Shown in pieces: positions 58,540 to 64,000 of a stretch of 64,000 nt of DNA. The stretch's first letter is position 1. Each line of letters begins with the position of its first letter. The notes beneath the pieces were generated by a model. It ran no database searches. It worked only from the letters and a program-made list of their open reading frames with translations, and was not told the origin of the DNA. Origin of the DNA: Nonomuraea sediminis (lineage in GTDB: Bacteria; Actinomycetota; Actinomycetes; Streptosporangiales; Streptosporangiaceae); assembly GCF_018531495.1 (NCBI RefSeq), contig NZ_JAHDTI010000002.1:124001-188000 (forward strand), given 5' to 3'. Position numbers and translations under genes: made by a program.

Positions 58540-59447
58540 TTGAGCGCCCCTTCCGTCATGCCGGCCTGGATGTGCCGGTGGAAGAGGACGTAGACGACCA
58601 GCATCGGCAGGATGGCCATGCTGAGCGCGGCGAACAGGGCGCCCCAGTCGGCGCTGTAGCCGGTGGCGGTGGAGATGTCGGCGATGCCCTGGGTGAGCAC
58701 CCACTTGTCGCGGGCGTTGCCGCTGAGCAGGACCAGCGGCAGCTGGTACTGGTTCCACTGCCCGAGCACGTTGAAGATCGTGATGCTGATCAGGGCGGGT
58801 CTCGCCATGGGCAGCATCACCCGGAGGAAGATCCGCGAGTGGGAGGCGCCGTCCATGAAGGCCGCCTCGGCCACCGAGGTGGGCAGCGTCTTGAAGAACG
58901 CGGTGAGGAAGAAGACGGTGAAGGGCAGCGAGTAGGCGATGTAGACCAGCACCAGCCCGCCGTAGGTGTCCAGGCCGATGAACTGGCCGATGAGCGGGAT
59001 CGAGCCGGTGTTCTTGACCACGAAGAACAGCGGGGTGAGCGCCAGGTAGACGGGGAAGGCCATCCCCGACACGAGCAGCAGGTAGATCGCGCCGCTGCCG
59101 CGGAAGGGATAGCGGGCCAGCACATAGGCGGCCATCGAACCGAGCGCCATCGTGCCCGCCGTGGAGAACACCACGACGATCACGGTGTTGAACAGGTAGG
59201 TGCCGATGTGCGCCTGGTGGAAGGCCCTGACCCAGTTGTCCAGCCGCAGCCTGGCGGGCAGCGACCAGGCGGGCCCGAAGATCTCCGCGGTGTCCTTGAA
59301 GGACGCCAGGAGGGTCCACAGCATGGGGACGACCACCAGGATCGCCCAGAACGCCAGCGCCACGTGGGCCAGCCGCATCAGGCTCGGCCGGGTGCGCGGC
59401 GGGCTGTCGGCGCGCTGCCGGAGTGCGGGACGGACGTCGACGGCCAT
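58536..59447 (-). CDS. Carbohydrate ABC permease, MalG/NgcG-like
   Basis: This 303-residue permease has six membrane helices. The EAA loop reads EAAFMDGASHSRIFLRVMLP, the cytoplasmic contact to the ATPase. A TTFNxxGxWN-like segment (FNVLGQWNQYQLPL) fits the CUT1 sugar class. It pairs with the permease upstream. The ATPase is absent and would be a shared MsiK-type protein elsewhere, as is usual in actinomycetes. Confidence 0.93.
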   Translation of the reverse strand: MAVDVRPALRQRADSPPRTRPSLMRLAHVALAFWAILVVVPMLWTLLASFKDTAEIFGPAWSLPARLRLDNWVRAFHQAHIGTYLFNTVIVVVFSTAGTMALGSMAAYVLARYPFRGSGAIYLLLVSGMAFPVYLALTPLFFVVKNTGSIPLIGQFIGLDTYGGLVLVYIAYSLPFTVFFLTAFFKTLPTSVAEAAFMDGASHSRIFLRVMLPMARPALISITIFNVLGQWNQYQLPLVLLSGNARDKWVLTQGIADISTATGYSADWGALFAALSMAILPMLVVYVLFHRHIQAGMTEGALK

Positions 59448-59449
59448 CG

Positions 59450-60352
59450 TCAGTACTCCAGTCGGTCGCGCCGGGTCAGCCGCAGCGTGAGCGCGGCGAA
59501 GGTGAGCGTGCAGAAGAACAGGGCCACTCCGATGGCCGAGGCGTAGCCGAACTTCGCGTAGCCGAAGGCGTTGCGGTAGACCTCGTTGGCCAGCACGGTG
59601 GTGCTGTAGTCGGGCCCGCCGTGCTCGGCCGACAGCACGAACACGATCGAGAAGGCGTCGAACGCGGCGACCCCCAGATACACCCAGCCGACCTGCACGG
59701 TGTGCCGCAGCAGGGGCAGGGTGACGTGGAAGAACGAGGTGGCCTTGCCCGCCCCGTCGATCTGCGCCGCCTCGTGCAGCTCCTTGGGGATGGCGGCCAT
59801 GCCCGCGGAGAACAGCACGACGTAGAAGCCGACCGCCTGCCAGACCAGCACCCCGAGGATGGACCACAGCGCCAGGCCGGGGTCGGTGAGGAAACCGACA
59901 GGTTCCAGGCCGAGCTGCATGAGCAGCCCGTTGATGACGCCGCTGCGGTCGGGCCGCAGCACCGACTGGAACATCACCGCGATGATCGTGACCGACAGGA
60001 CCTGGGGGAAGAAGAACACCACCCGGTAGAAGCCCGACCCGCGGATCCCCCTCCCCGGCCGGTCGCCGCCCGCGTTGAGCAGGTAGGCGAACAGCAGGGC
60101 CAGCGCGAGGGTGATGACGGGCAGGCAGACCAGCAGGATCGCGTTGTGGCTGATCGCCTTCCAGAAGATGGGATCGGCCACCAGCCGCTGGAAGTTCTCC
60201 AGCCCGACGAACTGGGGCCTGGCGTCGACCCCCCGCCAGTTGGTCATCGAGATCTGGAACGCCTGCGCGTACGGGGAGATCACGTAGACCACGTAGAGGA
60301 GCACCGGCAGCGTCAGGAAGCCGATGGCGAAGCGCATCCGTCCGTGCCGCAC
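59450..60352 (-). CDS. Carbohydrate ABC permease, MalF/NgcF-like
   Basis: This 300-residue CUT1 permease has six membrane helices and the EAA loop EAAQIDGAGKATSFFHVTLP. The segment SFYRVVFFFPQ-like (GFYRVVFFFPQVLS) and QISMTNWRG are typical of MalF-type subunits. It sits 6 bp after the binding-protein gene and 2 bp before the second permease. The start is GTG; a downstream ATG at 60337 is possible. Confidence 0.92.
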   Translation of the reverse strand: MRHGRMRFAIGFLTLPVLLYVVYVISPYAQAFQISMTNWRGVDARPQFVGLENFQRLVADPIFWKAISHNAILLVCLPVITLALALLFAYLLNAGGDRPGRGIRGSGFYRVVFFFPQVLSVTIIAVMFQSVLRPDRSGVINGLLMQLGLEPVGFLTDPGLALWSILGVLVWQAVGFYVVLFSAGMAAIPKELHEAAQIDGAGKATSFFHVTLPLLRHTVQVGWVYLGVAAFDAFSIVFVLSAEHGGPDYSTTVLANEVYRNAFGYAKFGYASAIGVALFFCTLTFAALTLRLTRRDRLEY

Positions 60353-60358
60353 GGCGGG

Positions 60359-61762
60359 CTACCTCGAGAACTTCTTGATCGAGGAGTCCTTCTTGACGGC
60401 GTCGGCCTTCTTCTGCAGCCGCTCCGTCCACTGGTCGGCGGTGATACCGCCGGTCATGAGCTGGCCGGTGGCGGCGTCGAGCTCGGTGGCGAGCTCCTTG
60501 TACCACTCGTTGACGCGCCAGTTGACCAGGTCGGTCCCGGCCGCGGACAGCGCCGCCGACGCGCTCTTGAGCCCCGGCTTGGCGTCGGCGGGCAGCGCGG
60601 CGTCCTTGACGGTGGTGAGCGTGCTGACCATGCCGCTGTAGCGGCCCGCGCCCTCCTTGGACACCATGGCCCGCAGGTACTCCATCCCCGCCAGCGGGTT
60701 CTTGCTGCGGGCCGCGACGATGAACCCGGCGCCCGGCATCGCGTGCAGCGCGGCCTGCGAGAGCGCCTCGCTCGCCTCCAGCGCGGGGACGGGCATCATC
60801 GCGTAGCCGAAGTCGGCCGGCGCGACGTCCTTCTGCTCGTTCTCCAGCCACGACCCGTTGGGGATCATGGCGACCTCGTAGCCGTTCTGCCTGGCCTGCG
60901 ACTCGGTGTGGTTGAGGCCCTCGGTGCCCTGCAGCAGGAACCCCTTGGCGTGCAACTCGCCGAAGGCCGCGGCCGCCTGCTTGAGCGAATCGACCTGCCA
61001 GGCGCCGTCCTCCAGGTTGTCGACGTTCTTCATGACGTCGACGCCGCCGTGCTTGACGGCCATGGTCAGGATCGCCTCCCAGACGTAGCCGGGATACTTG
61101 CCCGCGTAGGCGAACGGCGCGATGCCCGCCTTCTTGATCTGCCCGCACAGCGTGAGGAACTCGTCCCAGGTGGCCGCCGGCTTCCAGCCCTTCTCGGTGA
61201 ACAGCTTGCTGGAGTACCAGAACCCGAAGATCATGAACACGTACGGCAGGCTGTACGGCTTGCCGTCGAACGAGCCCGCCTCGATGGCCACCGGCAGCAG
61301 CCCGTCACGCACCTTCTTGGCCGGGTCGTCCCAGGAGGGAGCGTCGAGCAGCGGGCTCAGGTCGGCCACCTGGCCACCCTGGATCAGCGCCGCCACGTCC
61401 AGCGCCTGGGCGCCGTCGTTGTTGATCACCTCGGGCGGGTTGCCGCCGACGAAACGCGGCTGCAGGGTGCCGGAGATCTCCTTGGTGGCCACGTGCTTGA
61501 GCTGCACCTTGGGATGCTTGGCCAGGAACATCGGCTCGTGGATCTTGGTCGCGTAGGCGTCGCCGAACCCGCCGTCGAAGATCACGATCTCGAGCGGGCC
61601 CGCCTCGTCCATGCCGAGCGGGTTGGCGGCGCTGCGCGCGCCTGTCACGGTGGGCTTCGGGGCGTCATCGGACCCGCCGGGGGTGGCGCAAGCCGCGGCG
61701 AGCAGGCCGACACCCGTCAGGGCGGCTCCGCGCAGGACCTGCCGCCTGGAAAGGACGTTCAT
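60359..61762 (-). CDS. ngcE: NgcE-like N-acetylglucosamine/chitobiose-binding lipoprotein
   Basis: This 467-residue binding protein has a Tat-type start (SRRQVLRGAA) and a lipobox LLAAAC (Cys near 25). Segments NPLGMDEAGPLEIVIFDGG, TLQPRFVGGNPPEVINNDGA and LSPLLDAPSWDDPAKKVRD closely recall Streptomyces NgcE, the receptor for GlcNAc and chitobiose. It delivers sugars to the two permeases downstream. Differences in the middle may mean a different oligosaccharide. The symbol reflects family, not proven ligand. Confidence 0.86.
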   Translation of the reverse strand: MNVLSRRQVLRGAALTGVGLLAAACATPGGSDDAPKPTVTGARSAANPLGMDEAGPLEIVIFDGGFGDAYATKIHEPMFLAKHPKVQLKHVATKEISGTLQPRFVGGNPPEVINNDGAQALDVAALIQGGQVADLSPLLDAPSWDDPAKKVRDGLLPVAIEAGSFDGKPYSLPYVFMIFGFWYSSKLFTEKGWKPAATWDEFLTLCGQIKKAGIAPFAYAGKYPGYVWEAILTMAVKHGGVDVMKNVDNLEDGAWQVDSLKQAAAAFGELHAKGFLLQGTEGLNHTESQARQNGYEVAMIPNGSWLENEQKDVAPADFGYAMMPVPALEASEALSQAALHAMPGAGFIVAARSKNPLAGMEYLRAMVSKEGAGRYSGMVSTLTTVKDAALPADAKPGLKSASAALSAAGTDLVNWRVNEWYKELATELDAATGQLMTGGITADQWTERLQKKADAVKKDSSIKKFSR

Positions 61763-61777
61763 GATCGTACTCCTGGA

Positions 61778-62536
61778 TCACTTGGTGGTACGGCGGATGC
61801 GCCCGTCGTACCGGTCTTCGAGGGCCCTGTTGTGGGCGTCGCCGCCCTGGATGTTGGCCGACAGGTACACCGGCGGCCGCACCCCCGACTCCTCCATCCG
61901 GCGTGCCACCTCGGCCACGATCTGCTGGGCAAGCAGGGCGCCGGTGATGGAGGACACGCCGCACACGTGGCCGCCGTCGCGCAGCGGGATGACGGCGTCG
62001 CCGTACGGCGCGCCGTTGTCCAGCACGATGTCGGCGTGGTCGGCCAGATGAAGCCCCGACGGATGCCGGGAGGGCATCCGCCCGGAGTGCTCGGCCGACG
62101 TCACCGCGATCAGCGCATGGCCGTGCGCCTTGACCACGGCGGCCAGTTCGACGACCGAGCCGTTGACCCCCGAGTTGGACGCGATGACGAACACGTCGCG
62201 CGGGTGCGGTGCGGCCAGCTCGTAGAGCCGCTGGGCGACACCGGGATCGCGCTCCAGTGCCGGGTCGGTGAGCACGTCCGGGTCGGCGCCGCCGAGCAGC
62301 ACCAGGTCGCGCAGCTCGATCCGGTTGGCCGCGACCAGCCCGCCGGCCCGGCCGGTCAGCTCCATGGCGAACGCCTCGGAGTGGCCGCTGCCGAAGACCT
62401 GCAGGATGCCGCCGGCCTCGATGGCCTCGGCGACCAGCCCTGCCGCCTTGTCCACCAGCGGCGCCTGGGTCGCGCTCACGCGGGCCATGACGTCCTGGAG
62501 CACGGTCAGATAGCCGGTCGCAGAGAGGGAAGACAT
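61778..62536 (-). CDS. SIS-domain sugar isomerase-like protein
   Basis: This 252-residue protein has a SIS fold with GSGHSEAFAMELTGRAGG (about 48-65) and FVIASNSGVNGSVVELA. It belongs to the uncharacterised sugar-isomerase-domain group linked with NgcE-type transporters, and may act on amino-sugar phosphates. I chose the ATG at 62536 with GAGG 5 bp upstream; the GTG at 62542 has no site. It heads the seven-gene operon and is divergent from the RpiR regulator. Confidence 0.85.
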   Translation of the reverse strand: MSSLSATGYLTVLQDVMARVSATQAPLVDKAAGLVAEAIEAGGILQVFGSGHSEAFAMELTGRAGGLVAANRIELRDLVLLGGADPDVLTDPALERDPGVAQRLYELAAPHPRDVFVIASNSGVNGSVVELAAVVKAHGHALIAVTSAEHSGRMPSRHPSGLHLADHADIVLDNGAPYGDAVIPLRDGGHVCGVSSITGALLAQQIVAEVARRMEESGVRPPVYLSANIQGGDAHNRALEDRYDGRIRRTTK

Positions 62537-62631
62537 CCGCACCTCATTCGCATCGCGAGCAATTTTTCTCTGTTGGCCGATAAGATGAGGCCCAGAGCGC
62601 AGATCGTCAAGGTGTTGACCCCACTAGTAGT

Positions 62632-62643
62632 GAATAATTATTC
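62632..62643. promoter_or_regulatory. 12-bp perfect AT-rich palindrome, candidate RpiR operator
   Basis: GAATAATTATTC is perfectly symmetric in an otherwise GC-rich region, 27 bp before the regulator start. A related half, ATTTTTCTCTGT (62562-62573), repeats the palindrome's right side and flank (ATTATTCTCTGT) near the operon start. TTGACC at 62615-62620 is a possible -35, with the palindrome over the -10. RpiR/MurR family sites are often of this AT-rich type. Confidence 0.72.
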
Positions 62644-62669
62644 TCTGTGTCGCGAAGAGGAGGACCCAC

Positions 62670-63548
62670 ATGCAGAGCCCCGTGGACGGCATCGTCGATC
62701 GGCTCGCCGCGCTCGCACCCTCGATGCCCGAGGCTCAGCGCACCATCGCCGAGCTCGTGCTGACCGATCCCGGCGCGGTAGCCCGCCTGACGATCCTCGA
62801 CCTGGCCGACCGGTGCGGCGTGTCCACCGGCAGCATCACCAGGCTGTGCCGCGCGCTCGGCCTGAACGGCTACGCCGAGCTGCGCCTGGCGCTCGCCTCC
62901 GACAGCGGCAGGACCCGGGCCGAGCCGTGGAGCGTGAGCATCGGCGCCGACGTCGCCGAGACCGACGACATCCACCGCATCGCCGAGGTGGTCTCCGCCG
63001 CGATCTCGCAGGGCGCCGTCGAGACCGTCGCCGGGCTCGACCTGGAGGCGGCCGACCAGGCCGCCGGCATGCTCGCCACCGCGCGCAGGGTGTGGGTGTT
63101 CGGCGCGGGCGGCAGCTCCACCATCGCCTCCGAGCTGCAGCAGCGGCTCTACCACATCGGCGTGCCCGTCTGGACGTCGACCGACACCCACGTCGCCCTC
63201 AGCGGCGCCGCGCTGCTCGGGCCCAAGGACGTGGTCGTGGGCATCTCGCACAGCGGCCGCACCAAGGAGGTCGTCGACATGATGACCGAGGCCGTCTCCC
63301 ACGGCGCGGCCACCATCGCCATCTGCAACGACGCCACCTCGCCGCTCGCGTCCCGCGCCGACCTGCTGCTGCTGACCAGCGTGCGGCAGACCGGGTTCAG
63401 GACCGAGTCGCTGGCCTCCAGGCACGGCCAGCTCGCCGTGGTCGACGTGCTGTTCATCGCGGTGGCCCAGCGGACCTTCGAGCAGGCGGGCGAGACGATG
63501 GCGGCGGCGCACCAGGCCGTCCAGCCGTACAAGAACCAGGAGCGCTGA
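62670..63548 (+). CDS. RpiR/MurR-family regulator with SIS domain
   Basis: This 292-residue regulator has an N-terminal HTH_6 domain (about 1-80, LTILDLADRCGVSTGSITRL) and a C-terminal SIS sugar-phosphate-binding domain (about 115-265, VFGAGGSSTIASELQQRL and VGISHSGRTKEVVDM). It would sense a phosphorylated amino sugar and control the divergent sugar operon. GAAGAGGAGGA precedes the ATG. Its stop overlaps the next ATG by 1 bp, so it is coupled to the enolase-family gene. Confidence 0.94.
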   Translation: MQSPVDGIVDRLAALAPSMPEAQRTIAELVLTDPGAVARLTILDLADRCGVSTGSITRLCRALGLNGYAELRLALASDSGRTRAEPWSVSIGADVAETDDIHRIAEVVSAAISQGAVETVAGLDLEAADQAAGMLATARRVWVFGAGGSSTIASELQQRLYHIGVPVWTSTDTHVALSGAALLGPKDVVVGISHSGRTKEVVDMMTEAVSHGAATIAICNDATSPLASRADLLLLTSVRQTGFRTESLASRHGQLAVVDVLFIAVAQRTFEQAGETMAAAHQAVQPYKNQER

Positions 63549-64000
63549 TGGACCGGATCGTGGACGTGCGCGCCTACGTCGCCGACTACGTCAACCTGCC
63601 GCCCGCCCCCGCGGAGCCGGGCGACGGCGAGGCGTTACGGCAGTGGAAGCGGCGCAAGGTGGCCAGCCCCATGACCCAGCACGCCGACTTCCGCGACGAC
63701 CGGATGGCCGCCATCGGCCCGAACTCCCAGCAGACCGTCGTCGTCCAGGTCGAGAGCGCCTCCGGGCACGTGGGCGTGGGCACCACCAACGGCGGCGTGG
63801 TCGTCGCCACGCTGGTCGCGCTGCATCTGGCCTACCTCGTGAAGGGCCAGAGCGCCCTCGACCACGAGCCCATCTGGGACCGGATGTTCAACAGCACCCT
63901 GCACTACGGGCGCAAGGGCCTGGCCCTGCACGCCATCTCCGCCGTCGACCTGGCGATCTGGGACCTGCACGGGCGCATCACCCAGACCCCGGTGCACGCC
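63548..64000 (+). CDS. Enolase-superfamily dehydratase, L-rhamnonate-dehydratase-like (partial)
   Basis: The first 151 codons are visible before the window ends. Segments SPMTQHADFRDDRM, TVVVQVESASGHVGVG and WDRMFNSTLHYGRKGLALHA, followed by AVDLAIWDLHGR, match the N-terminal capping domain of L-rhamnonate and related sugar-acid dehydratases. The catalytic lysine and metal ligands lie beyond the edge. It starts in a TGATG overlap with the RpiR gene, so they form one transcript. A sugar-acid substrate is inferred. Confidence 0.82.
   Translation, partial: MDRIVDVRAYVADYVNLPPAPAEPGDGEALRQWKRRKVASPMTQHADFRDDRMAAIGPNSQQTVVVQVESASGHVGVGTTNGGVVVATLVALHLAYLVKGQSALDHEPIWDRMFNSTLHYGRKGLALHAISAVDLAIWDLHGRITQTPVHA

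Noticed and set aside
1..64000. CRISPR arrays, tRNA or rRNA genes
   Set aside because: No regularly spaced repeats or tRNA-like cloverleaf and no rRNA sequence were seen in the window.

Overview
The window is a chromosomal segment of a very high-GC actinomycete. The evidence is frequent GTG starts, purine-rich ribosome sites, many 1-11 bp start/stop overlaps, a LAL-type LuxR regulator, ECF sigma factors and many TetR, ArsR, PucR, MocR and RpiR regulators. The gene repertoire (methyltransferase family 19, NgcE-type sugar transporter, streptogrisin-like protease) suits Streptosporangiales or Streptomycetales. A Nonomuraea-like host is my inference. I see no rRNA, tRNA, CRISPR array, insertion sequence or phage module.

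Left part (1-24.3 kb): an RDD protein end, a Ser/Thr kinase, and a secreted PI-PLC-like enzyme whose barrel is interrupted by a repeat domain. Next comes a small oxidative catabolic group (tautomerase, SDR, TetR, Baeyer-Villiger-type monooxygenase, saccharopine-dehydrogenase-like protein, MFS) with two clear palindromes as candidate TetR sites. It is followed by a cytokinin-dehydrogenase-like flavoprotein, a methyltransferase, a SnoaL/ECF sigma divergent pair and a GT4 glycosyltransferase. An AHSA1-ArsR-terminator-MFS unit has twin operators. Then come a degenerate HIT gene, a LAL regulator, a kinase-fold phosphotransferase, and an ECF sigma-membrane protein-micro-ORF-ABC exporter operon.

Middle part (24.4-42.6 kb): an apparent D-amino-acid and peptide handling locus. 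It has three S12 (beta-lactamase fold) hydrolases, three PucR regulators, a PLP decarboxylase, an MFS and alpha/beta-hydrolase unit with an M16 metallopeptidase pair, a truncated oligopeptide-binding lipoprotein, a D-aminoacylase-like remnant, and a GNAT plus N-acylamino-acid-racemase-like enolase pair. The last pair matches a known route for inverting D-amino acids to L. A secreted S1 protease with a chitin-binding tail closes the block.

Novel block (42.6-50.2 kb): a peptidoglycan-binding-domain protein with an HELTH zinc motif is divergent from two translationally coupled proteins of 1036 and 1022 residues that I cannot assign to any family. This is the best candidate for an undescribed system.

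Right part (50.2-64 kb): a MocR regulator faces an enoyl-CoA hydratase across a near-perfect palindrome. Then come a carboxyl-methyltransferase-like protein, an ArsR-type regulator, and a seven-gene sugar operon on the minus strand. Its order is SIS isomerase, NgcE-like binding protein, two permeases, BadF-type sugar kinase, a novel secreted protein with two 222-residue repeats plus a glycosidase-like barrel, and a CE7 esterase. An RpiR regulator is divergent from it, with an AT-rich palindrome between them. The regulator is coupled to a rhamnonate-dehydratase-like enolase that runs off the right edge.
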